Shown: positions 1 to 9,305, counted from the stretch's first letter. The stretch is DNA of 64,000 bases from CAVROP01 sp050008495 (GCA_050008495.1 JBEKMN010000003.1:62001-126000), one strand, 5' to 3'. Notes: generated from the letters alone by a model not told the origin. A program made the numbers and translations.

Positions 1-392
1 CCTATGAGTTTGAGCAGCTCGAGAAGCTGGTCCTTTGGAAAATGCTCCAGCATATTGATGGAAGAAATAAAATCGAATTGACCCAAAGAGTCCCGCAGCA
101 TCGAACGTGCGTCCCCGCAAGCCAGGTTCCTGACCCCCGCAGCACGCCCTTCTTCCACGTGTTTCGGGTCCAGGTCCACGCCCGTCGCCGACTCATAGCC
201 GGCGCGTTGCATGAGGTAGAGGAACTCGCCGTTACCGGAACCCATGTCCAGGATCCGGGCGTCCTTTTTCGCAGGAAGATAAGGAGCGTACAATTTGCGA
301 AAGGTCGGCTCCATCACCATCGCAAATGCGCGAGACCTGGAAGGGCGGAATGTGCGGGGCCGCAGGTCCGCGTACCTTTCGTAAGTGTTCAC
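1..392 (-). CDS. Class I SAM-dependent methyltransferase (partial, runs off left edge)
   Basis: Only the N-terminal ~130 residues are in the window. The chain contains the SAM-binding glycine motif ILDMGSGNGEFLYL, then the acidic GVDLD strand end and a FISSINMLEHFPKDQ stretch, the usual order of motifs I to III in a Rossmann-fold methyltransferase of the methyltransf_11/23 kind. The start chosen is a GTG preceded by AAGGGA. The frame stays open to an ATG at 422 without a clear ribosome site, so that start is also possible. It is the last visible gene of the long minus-strand polysaccharide locus, so methylation of a sugar or glycan precursor is the likely role; the substrate cannot be read from the sequence. 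Confidence 0.8.
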   Translation of the reverse strand, partial: MNTYERYADLRPRTFRPSRSRAFAMVMEPTFRKLYAPYLPAKKDARILDMGSGNGEFLYLMQRAGYESATGVDLDPKHVEEGRAAGVRNLACGDARSMLRDSLGQFDFISSINMLEHFPKDQLLELLKLI

Positions 393-518
393 CGAGAATT
401 CCCTTTTTGAAGGTAGCGTCATAGGTAATTGCGCATTCTAAAAGGTTGTGGCGTCATCTGGCCCTGAGATCACTGCAAATTGCGAACTTCACTTACTATG
501 ATATTCTGGGGGCGCGGG

Positions 519-1388
519 TTATTCAATTAGTCCACAACCCTGCACCTGGCCTTCCCGAAGGAGGTAGCGGGCTAGGGCATCCTGCCAAGGCGGGAGGAGG
601 CCGAGTCCTTCGCTTTCCAGGCGTGTGTGTGCAAGTCGAGAGTTTCGTGGCCGCAGGGCGGGGCGGTCCGAGGCCGAGGTCGGGATAGCGGCCAGTGGAA
701 TGTGGCTTAGTCCTGCCTGGCGAAGGATCTCGCCCGCAAACTCGAACCAGGAGCAAGACCCGTAGTTCGTTGCGTGATAGATGCCGGGTTTCCCTTTCAT
801 CACAATCCGTTCGAGTTTCTCGGCCAAGTCCACAGTGTAGGTGGGCGCTCCAAACTGATCGTCCACTACACGCAGTGGATTTCCCTGCCCGGCTCGCTCC
901 AGGATGGCGCGAACGAAGTTCTTGCCCAGGGGGCCAAAGAGCCACGACGTTCTGACAATCCAGGCCGCCGGAAGTAATTCCGCGACGTACTTCTCGCCTT
1001 GCAGTTTGCTCGCGCCGTAAACGTTCAGCGCGTTGGGAGCGTCGTTTTCGACGTAGGGTGTAGGCTTGCGGCCGTCGAAGACGTAGTCGGTGCTGATGTA
1101 ACACAAAGGGACAGAGGACTCGCGGCAGGCGATTGCCACGTTGCGGGTGCCTTCCGCATTCACCTGGAAAGCGACCTCGGGGCGCCGCTCGCAGTCGTCC
1201 ACGGCGGTCAAGGCGGCGGTGTGGATCACCGCGTCGAGGCCAGCGCCTTGAATCGCTCCGCGCACAAGGCGGAGATTGGTAATCTCGACCTCGGGCAGGT
1301 CCGCGCCAAGCACTGCGTGACGGGCGCAGAGGAGGGCCGAAAGGTCTCGGCCCAACATACCGTTGCTACCTGTGATCAGAATTCGCAC
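519..1388 (-). CDS. rmlD: dTDP-4-dehydrorhamnose reductase
   Basis: Catalyses the last step of dTDP-L-rhamnose synthesis, NAD(P)H reduction of dTDP-4-keto-L-rhamnose in the cytoplasm. The sequence shows the N-terminal nucleotide-binding motif ITGSNGMLG, the family signature STDYVFDG, and the YGASK catalytic Tyr/Lys pair of an extended short-chain dehydrogenase. At about 290 residues it has the normal RmlD length. I prefer the GTG at 1388, which puts VRILITG at the N-terminus behind a GGAGAG site; an in-frame ATG at 1430 would add 14 residues but has no visible ribosome site. It follows rmlB and rmlA in the same direction, so these three probably act as one module. The epimerase RmlC is not here; a candidate lies at 36.5-37.1 kb. 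Confidence 0.93.
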   Translation of the reverse strand: MRILITGSNGMLGRDLSALLCARHAVLGADLPEVEITNLRLVRGAIQGAGLDAVIHTAALTAVDDCERRPEVAFQVNAEGTRNVAIACRESSVPLCYISTDYVFDGRKPTPYVENDAPNALNVYGASKLQGEKYVAELLPAAWIVRTSWLFGPLGKNFVRAILERAGQGNPLRVVDDQFGAPTYTVDLAEKLERIVMKGKPGIYHATNYGSCSWFEFAGEILRQAGLSHIPLAAIPTSASDRPALRPRNSRLAHTRLESEGLGLLPPWQDALARYLLREGQVQGCGLIE

Positions 1389-1456
1389 CTTCTCGACTCT
1401 CTCCAGGTCTATACTGCGAGTCACTTCCATTAACTAGCTTCGACCAAGGGAAATGA

Positions 1457-1525
1457 CCCCTAACCCGGTCCTCGCCGGCTAATGAAAGCGCCGTCGCGGG
1501 CCAGCCTCTTCCCCACGGGAGCGGG
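1457..1525. repeat. 69-bp dispersed MITE-like element, copy 1
   Basis: In the gap between rmlB and rmlD there is a 69-bp block that begins CCCCTAACCC, contains the core CTAATGAAAGCGCC, and ends in CCCCACGGGAGCGGG. A near copy of the same length lies in opposite orientation at 60311-60379 (its reverse complement carries CTGATGAAAGCGCC at the same place). The ends of the element are partly complementary to themselves. No coding potential is apparent. Confidence 0.7.
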
Positions 1526-1548
1526 CGACGTACGTTGTTACGATGTTC

Positions 1549-2577
1549 CTACAGTTGAGCGAGGGAGTTGCGACGGTTCTCATAGAACTTGAGGTAGTAA
1601 CTCTTGTACTCTCCGCTCTTGGTTTTCTGTACCCATTCGGGGTGGAGGCGATACCACTCGACGGTTCGCAGCAACCCTTCCTCGAAGGTCACAGCGGGCT
1701 TCCAGCCCAACTCCGCGCGGATCTTGGCGCTATCGAGCGCATATCGGCGATCGTGTCCTGGCCGGTCTTCCACAAACTTGATTAGACCCTCGGGCTTGCG
1801 CAAGATCTGCAACAACCTGCGCACCACACTCAAGTTTGTGAGGCCTTGCCCGTATCCGATGTTATAAATCTCCCCCGGACGGCCTGCTTCAAGGACGCGG
1901 TCGAGAGCGCGGCAGTGATCCTCCACAAAAACCCAATCCCTCTCATTCAGCCCGTCGCCGTACACGGGAAGTGGCTTGCCTTCAAGAGCGTTGGTAATCA
2001 TCAACGGCAGAAACTTCTCTGGGAACTGGTACGGACCGTAGTTATTCGAGGAACGCGTCAGTAGAGCAGGGAAACGGTAGGTCTGCCAGAAACTTCGGAC
2101 CAGCAGATCCGACGCCGCCTTGCTCGCCGCATAGGGGCTGTTAGGTTGAAGAGGAGCGCTTTCATCGGCGGTCACCCCATGAGGCAGACTTCCGTAGACC
2201 TCGTCGGTGGACACGTGCACGAAGCGGGTGAGCTTAGCTCGGCGCGCGGCTTCCAGAATCGACCAGGTACCCTCGACGTTGGTGCGAATAAACTCGCGCG
2301 CATCGGCGATGCTCCGATCGACATGACTTTCCGCGGCAAAGTGCACCACTGCGTCGACGTGCTGTTCCAGGACATCCCGTACCGCGTCGGCATCGCAAAT
2401 GTCGCCCCGGACGAATTTGTAAGCGGAGTGCGATTGGAGATCGGAGAGGTTATCCAGGTTTCCTGCGTAGGTTAACTTGTCAAAATTAACCACCGCGCTT
2501 TCAGGATGGGCGCTGAGAAAGTAACGAACGAAATTGGAGCCGATGAATCCGGCGCCGCCCGTGACCAGAATCTTCAA
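1549..2577 (-). CDS. rmlB: dTDP-glucose 4,6-dehydratase
   Basis: Converts dTDP-glucose to dTDP-4-keto-6-deoxyglucose, the second step to dTDP-L-rhamnose. It has the full family layout in 342 residues: the NAD-binding motif TGGAGFIG at 6-13, the catalytic STDEVYG at about 123-129, and the YAASK pair at about 149-153. The start is a TTG; a stop codon lies just upstream in frame and GGGAG sits about 8 bases before it, so TTG is the only reasonable start. The gene lies 17 bases downstream of rmlA and is probably co-transcribed. It is dTDP-specific by family and should not be assumed to replace the missing CDP-glucose dehydratase at 37.1 kb. Confidence 0.95.
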   Translation of the reverse strand: MKILVTGGAGFIGSNFVRYFLSAHPESAVVNFDKLTYAGNLDNLSDLQSHSAYKFVRGDICDADAVRDVLEQHVDAVVHFAAESHVDRSIADAREFIRTNVEGTWSILEAARRAKLTRFVHVSTDEVYGSLPHGVTADESAPLQPNSPYAASKAASDLLVRSFWQTYRFPALLTRSSNNYGPYQFPEKFLPLMITNALEGKPLPVYGDGLNERDWVFVEDHCRALDRVLEAGRPGEIYNIGYGQGLTNLSVVRRLLQILRKPEGLIKFVEDRPGHDRRYALDSAKIRAELGWKPAVTFEEGLLRTVEWYRLHPEWVQKTKSGEYKSYYLKFYENRRNSLAQL

Positions 2578-2594
2578 AACTCACACTCCCAAGC

Positions 2595-3326
2595 TTAAGA
2601 GACTTTATTCGCTCCCCCTTGCGCAACGAGGTCCGTGGCGCGCAAGAGAGAGTCGAAGGTCCCGGCGTCGGTCCACCAACCATCCAGCAAACTGTAGGTA
2701 AGGGCGCCATCAGCCAGGAACTGGTTGTTCACATCGGTGATTTCGAATTCTCCCCTGGTGGAAGGCTTCAGCTTTCGGATGCGGTCGAACACCGTGGCAT
2801 CATACATGTAAATGCCAATCACGGCGTACGGTGACTTGGGCTCCTTGGGTTTTTCCTCGATGCGCACGATTCGCTCACCTTCAAACACCGGGACGCCGAA
2901 GCGTTGCGGATCGGCAACTTCCTTCAGAAGGATATGCGCGCCCCTATCCTGATTCCTGAATTGCGCGCACGCGGCGATAATATTCGTCTCAATAATATTG
3001 TCACCGAGAACTACACAGATCTTCTCGCCGGCTGCAAAGTACTCCGCCAGGCGGAGGGCGTCCGCAATCCCGCCTTCGCCTTGCTGATAGGTATAGTTGA
3101 TATGCTGGAGGCCGAAGTCCTTTCCATTGCCCAGCAGGCGCAAGAAGTCACCGGCATTCTGTCCTCCCGTCACCAGGAGGATATCCGTGATCCCGGCATT
3201 CACCAACGTCTGGATGGGATAAAAGATCATGGGGCGGTCATACACGGGCAGCAGGTGCTTGTTGGTAACCCGCGTGAGCGGGAACAATCGGGAACCGATC
3301 CCACCCGCCAGTATGATGCCTTTCAT
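2595..3326 (-). CDS. rmlA: Glucose-1-phosphate thymidylyltransferase
   Basis: Makes dTDP-glucose from dTTP and glucose-1-phosphate, the first step to dTDP-rhamnose. The N-terminus MKGIILAGGIGSRLFPLT is the sugar-nucleotidyltransferase signature, followed by NKHLLPVYD and, mid-chain, the metal-binding VVLGDNI segment. At 243 residues it is the short form that lacks the C-terminal extension of enterobacterial RmlA (about 290 residues). The ATG start overlaps the stop of the preceding polymerase gene by four bases (ATGA), which points to translational coupling. Confidence 0.93.
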   Translation of the reverse strand: MKGIILAGGIGSRLFPLTRVTNKHLLPVYDRPMIFYPIQTLVNAGITDILLVTGGQNAGDFLRLLGNGKDFGLQHINYTYQQGEGGIADALRLAEYFAAGEKICVVLGDNIIETNIIAACAQFRNQDRGAHILLKEVADPQRFGVPVFEGERIVRIEEKPKEPKSPYAVIGIYMYDATVFDRIRKLKPSTRGEFEITDVNNQFLADGALTYSLLDGWWTDAGTFDSLLRATDLVAQGGANKVS

Positions 3327-4708
3327 GCGGCTACACTCCTGGATCGAGCTCCGGAAATAGTGGCCTTGGATCCGATGCCCAGCACGACCGCAAAAAGCAA
3401 GGCGTTGGCCGGGATCTGCAGATTAAAATCCATCGTAGAGTGAACGAGTAAGGCCGCGATGCTCCCTATACACGCCAGAAGCACGGAGCGGCGATAGGGG
3501 TTTCGCGCTCCGGCATAAGCCAGGATCATCCTGATCAGCAGCCACAGGATGGGGAGGAAGAGCAAAACCGCGCCGGCGATTCCCGTGTCAGTAGCCACTT
3601 CCAGATAATCGTTGTGCGCGTGGTCGACCTGGAGTTCGAGCAAGGAAGTCTGATAGCGGCGGAAGGCCACCGGAAATGTTCCCAACCCTGTACCCACGGC
3701 AGGATAATCCCTGAGGATGCCGTCGACCTGCTTCCAAATGGATATGCGGGAATAAGGGTTTTCAATGCCCCCGGGTGAGATCAGTTCGAATCGCTTGACC
3801 ACGGGGTCGAGGCCAATCCAAACGGCGTAAGTCATCGAACAGGCTATAACCAGCAAGGTGATAACCATCCAGGTCCGACGCCCTTCTCCCAGAAGGCCCA
3901 ACAGGCCCATTAGAATTAGACCTGTCAATACTGAGAAAATACCCATGCGCGAGCGCGAAAAGACCACGCCAATGAGCAGCAAGACCACGATGAACGCGTA
4001 GAAAACGATCCGTGGATCAAATCCAGTCCTGCCGGGCCGCCCGCGCCACCTTTCGGCACCACCTTGGCCGGGCCGGGATTGCAGGTTGTAGAAAACCATC
4101 ATCGCCGCAAAGGGGATCACAAGCTCCAGCAGCCCGGCAAAGTGATTGTGATTGATGTAAGTCCCGGTGGCTTCCTCGGTGTAAAATTGCTTCGTAAAGC
4201 CAAAGATCTTCTGGTAACCGGTCAGATACTGGACAATCCCATAGCCGGCTTCAAATGTTCCCAGCACGATCAGGCCGGGCGCCAGGATACTCCTGCCTTC
4301 TTTGGGCTCAAAGGAATAAGCGGCCAAAATAAAGGCTGCCAGGTAGGCGAGCAGTTTGAAGAAGCCGAAGAGCGTGTTGTGAGGGTAGATGGTCAAAGTT
4401 GCCCAGTGCGCAGCCCCCGGGGCGAGGGCAGCTTGAACGTCAAAGAACAAACGGTTCGGCGAGAGCCAGGATACGATTTTTCCCGGAAGGGGAATCATCT
4501 GTAGAAGGACGAGGGCCAGGAACGGAAAAATCCACAGCGGAACAGGGAGGTCTATTTTCCCTTCGCTAGTTTGTTTGATCAGCACCACCGCGGATAAGAG
4601 GAAGAGAGCAGCCTCCATGGCGCTATATGTGGGAGGTTGCACAGCCCCGAAGGCCAGGATGGACCCTGCAATGACCAGCAGAAGACTCCATTGAATGATT
4701 CGCTTCAC
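3323..4708 (-). CDS. O-antigen ligase/polymerase family membrane protein (Wzy/WaaL type)
   Basis: A 461-residue polytopic membrane protein with about ten to twelve hydrophobic segments and the large loop typical of the Wzy_C/O-antigen ligase family. In that loop the stretch DYPAVGTGLGTFPVAF followed by DHAHNDYLEVATDTG matches the conserved G-x-G-xG-F and H-N-x-x-L/Y-x-E motifs of these proteins. The family joins undecaprenyl-linked repeat units or transfers glycan to an acceptor at the periplasmic face. The start is a GTG behind GAGGTGA. It is one of two such proteins in the locus, the other at 15662-17251; which one polymerises and which one ligates cannot be told here. Confidence 0.87.
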   Translation of the reverse strand: MKRIIQWSLLLVIAGSILAFGAVQPPTYSAMEAALFLLSAVVLIKQTSEGKIDLPVPLWIFPFLALVLLQMIPLPGKIVSWLSPNRLFFDVQAALAPGAAHWATLTIYPHNTLFGFFKLLAYLAAFILAAYSFEPKEGRSILAPGLIVLGTFEAGYGIVQYLTGYQKIFGFTKQFYTEEATGTYINHNHFAGLLELVIPFAAMMVFYNLQSRPGQGGAERWRGRPGRTGFDPRIVFYAFIVVLLLIGVVFSRSRMGIFSVLTGLILMGLLGLLGEGRRTWMVITLLVIACSMTYAVWIGLDPVVKRFELISPGGIENPYSRISIWKQVDGILRDYPAVGTGLGTFPVAFRRYQTSLLELQVDHAHNDYLEVATDTGIAGAVLLFLPILWLLIRMILAYAGARNPYRRSVLLACIGSIAALLVHSTMDFNLQIPANALLFAVVLGIGSKATISGARSRSVAA

Positions 4709-4871
4709 TTATTCACCTCGAAAAGCCAGCCTAAGAATCGTGGACCTCACAATCGGAGGTTCGCCATAGTGACCCACAAAACTCTTCCATTCGTTAAATC
4801 AGGTTCGAAACCTGCGCCGTGCTTAGACCCGTCAGGGGTGGAATAAGTTGGCCCAGGACGACAGCCTTACC

Positions 4872-6275
4872 TTAATAGGCGTTCTTGCTGAAGAAGCCGC
4901 GCCACAGGGTCAGCCAGATAATCTTCATATCAAACCAGAGCGACCAATTTCGCAAGTAGTAAAGGTCATGCTCCACACGTTTGGCAATGGAGGTATCGCC
5001 ACGCCAGCCATTCACTTGCGCCCAGCCTGTAATCCCCACCTTCAGGTAATGGCGAGTATTATACTGAGCAACGTCATCCTGAAATTTCTTGACGAAGTAG
5101 GGTCGCTCGGGCCGCGGGCCGACCACGCTCATATCGCCTTTCAGCACGTTGAAGAACTGGGGAAGTTCGTCGAGGTTCGTGGCCCGCAGGAAGGCGCCCA
5201 ACCTGGTCCTTCGTGGGTCATCGCTGGTGGTCCAACGCGTGTCGCTCTCTCCCGGATTGCCCGCGCTCATAGTCCGAAACTTGTATACCCGAAACAATCG
5301 TCCGTTTAAGCCCACACGTTCCTGGGCAAAGAAAACCGGCCCTGGAGAGGTCAGGCGAATGGCCGCCGAAATCACTAACATCAACGGGGCCGCAAGGATA
5401 GCAACGACCGTCGCAAAGACTAGATCAAAGGTGCGCTTCAGAATTGTGTAGGCGACCGCCTCGGAGGGTGTGGCTTTCAAATCCAGCAGGGTGGTATCAC
5501 CGGTGTGGAAGATGGTATTGCGAAATGAGATACCCGGCCCCAGATCCAGGATCGCTCTTACGGGGACGCTCAACCGCTCCAACTGGCGAACGAGAGTGGA
5601 AGCCTCCACAAGGCGCGGGAGAGGGACGGCGATCAGCACATCGTCGGGGCGGGGATCTACGGCCATGGTCTCGATCGCCTCGAGTTCGAACAAGGGCTTG
5701 CAACCCGGACACGGGGTTTGTCCCGGCAAGCGGACGAATCCCTCCAGGCTGCACGGGATCACCATGGATTGAAGGAAGGAGTGGACTGCTCGCTCGGCGT
5801 ACTCGTCGGCTCCTACCACAAGCAGGCGGGAGCATTTCTCGCCCCTTTGCCGCATGCTGTTGAGGTACGCTCTAAAGGCGTGCTGGGTAACGAGGACAAG
5901 GAAGAAGAGCGCCACGCCGCTAATGACGACGAAGAGGCGGGAGAAGCTGACGTTACGATAGAAAAACGAGGCGGCGGTGACCGCCGTATACGCAGCCGCG
6001 CTGGCCACCAAAGCGTTGCGGGTTGCGTCGCGGGCCGGAAACAAGTGGTCAACGCGGGACAGGTCAAAATGCTCGACCACCACAGCCCAGGCTAACACCG
6101 CCAAAAGCAGCAAGCCGAAGTAGGGAGTCGGGTCTATATAGCGCGCATCATATCCAAGAGGAATTATGCCGGCCGCAAAGCGAACGAAAGCCGCGACCAC
6201 AAAGGCGGGAAGCGGCAGCATTAACACCGACAGCCGAAGTGCGAACTCGATCTGGTTGAGACGTCGTCGGATCAA
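4872..6275 (-). CDS. Undecaprenyl-phosphate sugar phosphotransferase (priming glycosyltransferase)
   Basis: Transfers a sugar-1-phosphate to undecaprenyl phosphate and so starts each repeat unit at the inner membrane. The N-terminal half has several membrane helices and a CoA-binding-like Rossmann segment (RLLVVGADEYAERAV). After about residue 275 comes the bacterial sugar transferase domain: KRTFDLVFA, the re-entrant helix, SPGPVFFAQERVG, VYKFRTM, LDELPQFFNVLKGDMS and VGPRPE. At 467 residues it has the WcaJ/PssY-like polyisoprenyl-glycosylphosphotransferase architecture. The start is a TTG immediately after the galE stop. Coupling with galE suggests galactose-1-P or glucose-1-P as substrate, which is inference. 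The 160-base gap downstream shows nothing definite. Confidence 0.92.
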   Translation of the reverse strand: MIRRRLNQIEFALRLSVLMLPLPAFVVAAFVRFAAGIIPLGYDARYIDPTPYFGLLLLAVLAWAVVVEHFDLSRVDHLFPARDATRNALVASAAAYTAVTAASFFYRNVSFSRLFVVISGVALFFLVLVTQHAFRAYLNSMRQRGEKCSRLLVVGADEYAERAVHSFLQSMVIPCSLEGFVRLPGQTPCPGCKPLFELEAIETMAVDPRPDDVLIAVPLPRLVEASTLVRQLERLSVPVRAILDLGPGISFRNTIFHTGDTTLLDLKATPSEAVAYTILKRTFDLVFATVVAILAAPLMLVISAAIRLTSPGPVFFAQERVGLNGRLFRVYKFRTMSAGNPGESDTRWTTSDDPRRTRLGAFLRATNLDELPQFFNVLKGDMSVVGPRPERPYFVKKFQDDVAQYNTRHYLKVGITGWAQVNGWRGDTSIAKRVEHDLYYLRNWSLWFDMKIIWLTLWRGFFSKNAY

Positions 6276-6279
6276 CGCT

Positions 6280-7260
6280 TTAGTTCCGGTACCCTTTAGG
6301 ATACTTCTGCATCCACGCCCAGGCTGACCGAATGATGTTCTTAAGGTCGGAGTGCCGGGGTTGCCATCTCAACTCCCGGCGCAGTTTTCGTGCGGTCGCA
6401 ACCAAGACCGCCGGGTCGCCGGGTCGTCGTCCGCTCACTTGGACTTCGAACTTGCGTCCAGTGATCTCCTCGACGGCTTTCAGAACCGCCCGAATCGAAT
6501 ATCCTTTACCGTGACCCACATTATATATCCGCGAACCCAGTTTTGAAAGAGAGTGCAGGGCAAGGATGTGAGCCTGAGCAATATCCAGAACGTGCACGTA
6601 ATCCCGCACACAAGTGCCGTCCGGGGTCGGATAATCGTCGCCATAAATTTGGAAAACGCCTTTCGAGCCGGAGGCGGCCGCAAACAAACAGGGCAGAAGA
6701 TGGGTCTCCGGCCGGTGGTCTTCGCCGAACTCGGCCGTCGCCCCGGCGGCATTGAAATACCTCAAGGCAGCAGACTGAATTCCGTATGCCTTGTGGTACC
6801 AAGCCAGCGCCCGTTCGATCACGAGTTTGGTCTCGCCATAGGGATTCACAGGACCGGTCGGATGATCCTCCGGGATTGGAACTATTTTAGGCTCGCCATA
6901 AACGGCGGCGCTGGAGGAAAAGATCAGCCGTCCGATCTTCAACGATGTCATGACCTCCAGAAGCGCGAGCGTGCCGCTGACGTTGTTGGAATAAAACAAA
7001 TGAGGATTGCGAACCGACTCCTCCACTAGAGCGCTGGCCGCAAAGTGCATGACGGCATCAATGCGGTGCCGTTTACACACGCGCTTGAGTTTTTCGGTAT
7101 CCGCAATGTCTCCCACCACAAGTCGAGCGCCCCTGGCTACCGCTTGGCGGTGTCCCGCGCTGAGATTGTCATAGGCGACCACCTGATTACCTTGCCTGAC
7201 CAGTTCCGCGGCGCAGACACTGCCCACGTAGCCCGCTGCGCCTGTAACGAGAATGTTCAT
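6280..7260 (-). CDS. galE: UDP-glucose 4-epimerase
   Basis: Interconverts UDP-glucose and UDP-galactose. Shows the NAD-binding motif VTGAAGYVGS at the N-terminus, AYDNLSAGH, the SSSAAVYGEP catalytic serine region and PYGETK for the Tyr/Lys pair, then the GALE-typical RYFNAAGA and YGDDYPTPDGTCVRDYVHV signatures. The 326-residue length is normal for the family. The ATG start is clear. It lies four bases upstream of the priming transferase gene, a tight pairing that links UDP-galactose supply with chain initiation. The 120 bases between its start and the rmd stop hold nothing recognisable. Confidence 0.95.
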   Translation of the reverse strand: MNILVTGAAGYVGSVCAAELVRQGNQVVAYDNLSAGHRQAVARGARLVVGDIADTEKLKRVCKRHRIDAVMHFAASALVEESVRNPHLFYSNNVSGTLALLEVMTSLKIGRLIFSSSAAVYGEPKIVPIPEDHPTGPVNPYGETKLVIERALAWYHKAYGIQSAALRYFNAAGATAEFGEDHRPETHLLPCLFAAASGSKGVFQIYGDDYPTPDGTCVRDYVHVLDIAQAHILALHSLSKLGSRIYNVGHGKGYSIRAVLKAVEEITGRKFEVQVSGRRPGDPAVLVATARKLRRELRWQPRHSDLKNIIRSAWAWMQKYPKGYRN

Positions 7261-7380
7261 AGTTTAATAAGCTCCTCGCCGATTCACGACTTTGCCCACT
7301 TGCGCCGCTCGGGTGCAGGGGGTGGAATCAAAATGCCTTTCTCTGCGTCTGCGAGGCTCCGCCGTGAGGTTCCGACATTA

Positions 7381-8343
7381 TCATGCCTTCAGCTTGACCT
7401 TCTCCCTCCAATAGTCTGTGAGCTCGCGCAGCGTATCCGTCAGTTTGCGACGAGGTTCCCAGCCGACCGCAAGTTTGGCTTTCGAATAATCACCCCAAAT
7501 CTCAGGCGCGTCGTGCTTGCGGAGTGAGGGATTGTCGACCGAGACTTGAATTGGTTTCGAGGCGCAGGAGGTCAGCAGGCCCAGAACGCTTCTTATTGAG
7601 ATGGAATGGCCCGAACAGAGTTGGTAGACTTCGCCTAGGGCGCCGTGTTCCAGCAGATCGAAGTAGCCCCTCACGATGTCGCGCACGTCGGTGAAGTCGC
7701 GCGCAGCATCGAGATTTCCGGCCACGACCGTGGGCGGGCGCAAACCCAATTCGATTTCCGCCACCTGCCGGGCAAGGTTTGAGCAGACGAATCTCGGGGA
7801 CTGGCGAGGGCCGGTGTGATTAAAAGGCCTGACGAGGACAATGGGAAGCCCGTAGCTTCGGAAGAACTGCAAGGCCAGGATCTCCGCGGCCGCTTTGCTT
7901 CCCGCGTAAGGATTGACGGGGCGAGGTTCCATTTCCTCCCGTAGCGGCAGTTTCTCCCTAGGAACCATGCCGTAGACCTCGGCGGAGCTTACCAAAAGAA
8001 ATCGACACTCCATCCCCGCCCGAAGCCAAGCGGAGAGAAGGTTGAGGGTGCCCATGAAGTTCACATGGTAGGTCCGCTCCGGGTCCTCGAACGACTCCGC
8101 CGGCGAAGAAGACGCGGCAAGGTGATAGATGCGTTGGGGCTTGAGTGACTCGATCACTTCCCGCACCCGGCCGATTTCGCGCAGATCCGCGCCAACGATA
8201 TTGAGACGTTCCTTGATGTGCTGAAGGTTGGCACAGTCGTCATCGGGAGCACGAAGGCCAATGACTTCCTCGTCTTTTCCCAGCAGGTATTCTGCCAGGT
8301 GAGAGCCTGCGAACCCAGCACAACCTGTAATCAGTGTCCTCAT
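7381..8343 (-). CDS. rmd: GDP-4-dehydro-6-deoxy-D-mannose reductase (extended SDR)
   Basis: A 320-residue NAD(P)-dependent extended short-chain dehydrogenase: ITGCAGFAGSHLAEYL at the N-terminus, VSSAEVYGMVP around the catalytic serine, and PYAGSKAAAEIL for Tyr and Lys. Rmd reduces the product of Gmd to GDP-D-rhamnose (or its C4 epimer, 6-deoxytalose). The chain lacks the GMVGSAI signature of GDP-fucose synthase, so Rmd is preferred to Fcl. Its ATG overlaps the gmd stop by four bases, so the two enzymes are almost certainly made together. Confidence 0.85.
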   Translation of the reverse strand: MRTLITGCAGFAGSHLAEYLLGKDEEVIGLRAPDDDCANLQHIKERLNIVGADLREIGRVREVIESLKPQRIYHLAASSSPAESFEDPERTYHVNFMGTLNLLSAWLRAGMECRFLLVSSAEVYGMVPREKLPLREEMEPRPVNPYAGSKAAAEILALQFFRSYGLPIVLVRPFNHTGPRQSPRFVCSNLARQVAEIELGLRPPTVVAGNLDAARDFTDVRDIVRGYFDLLEHGALGEVYQLCSGHSISIRSVLGLLTSCASKPIQVSVDNPSLRKHDAPEIWGDYSKAKLAVGWEPRRKLTDTLRELTDYWREKVKLKA

Positions 8344-9305
8344 TCCGCCTCTAGCCGCGCCAGATCCTCGTCCACCATCATTTTGACCAGGCGGACGAAA
8401 CTCACTTTGGGTTTCCAGCCCAATTCCTGCCGCGCTCTGCTAGAGTCTCCGAGCAGGTGATACACCTCTGCCGGGCGTAGCAAAGCCGCGTCCGTTTCAA
8501 CGTAATCCCGGTAATCCATGCCCAGGTGGCCAAAGGCGATTTCCAGAAGCTGGCGTACGGAATGGGCCACTCCGCTGGCCACAACGTAATCTTTCGGTTC
8601 GTCCCGTTGGAGCATCTGCCACATGGCCTCGACGTAATCGCCGGCGAATCCCCAGTCACGCTCAGCGTCAAGGTTTCCCATCTTGAGCTTTTTTTGCTGG
8701 CCCAGTTTGATCCGCGCCGCGCCGTAACTCGCCTTTCGGGTGACAAACTCCAGGCCGCGCCGAGGCGATTCGTGATTGAACAGAATTCCTGAGCAGGTGA
8801 AAAGGCCGTAACTCTCCCGGTAATTGACGGTGATCCAGTGGCCGTAGAGCTTGGCCACGCCGTAGGGGCTGCGAGGGTAGAAGGCCGTGTTTTCATTTTG
8901 CGGACTCTCGCGGACCATGCCGAACATTTCACTCGAGGAGGCTTGGTAGAACCGTATTCTGGGATTCACCAGGCGGATCGCCTCCAGCATCCTGGTCACC
9001 CCGAGGGCTGTGAATTCGCCGGTCAGAGTCGGCTGGTTCCAGGAGGTCGGGACAAAAGATTGGGACGCCAGGTTATACAGTTCCTTTGGTTCGCATTGCT
9101 GGATGGCGCTGATCAGTGAATTCTGGTCAAGCAGATCCCCGGGAATAAGCTCGATCTTGTCTTGCAAGTGGTACAGCCTTTCGAAGTTTACCGTGCTGCT
9201 GCGCCGGACCAAGCCGCAAACACGATATCCCTTGGAGAGCAGGAACTCAGCCAGGTATGACCCGTCTTGCCCTGTAATTCCCGTGATCAGCGCGGTGTCC
9301 GCCAC
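8340..9305 (-). CDS. gmd: GDP-mannose 4,6-dehydratase
   Basis: Converts GDP-mannose to GDP-4-keto-6-deoxymannose. Family hallmarks are all present: ITGITGQDGSYLAEFLL, the NLASQSFV loop, ASSSEMFG, PYGVAKLYGHW, and the substrate loop LFNHESPRRG, with GNLDAERDWGFAGDYVEAMW further on. 321 residues is typical. The start is a GTG behind AAGGGGGA. It forms an overlapping pair with the downstream reductase, giving a GDP-D-rhamnose branch alongside the dTDP-L-rhamnose branch of the same locus. The 130-base gap to the next gene upstream shows no feature. Confidence 0.95.
   Translation of the reverse strand: MADTALITGITGQDGSYLAEFLLSKGYRVCGLVRRSSTVNFERLYHLQDKIELIPGDLLDQNSLISAIQQCEPKELYNLASQSFVPTSWNQPTLTGEFTALGVTRMLEAIRLVNPRIRFYQASSSEMFGMVRESPQNENTAFYPRSPYGVAKLYGHWITVNYRESYGLFTCSGILFNHESPRRGLEFVTRKASYGAARIKLGQQKKLKMGNLDAERDWGFAGDYVEAMWQMLQRDEPKDYVVASGVAHSVRQLLEIAFGHLGMDYRDYVETDAALLRPAEVYHLLGDSSRARQELGWKPKVSFVRLVKMMVDEDLARLEAE

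Noticed and set aside
1549..2577. RmlB as a substitute for the lost CDP-glucose dehydratase
   Set aside because: All signatures are those of the dTDP-glucose enzyme; nothing in the sequence supports CDP-glucose use.
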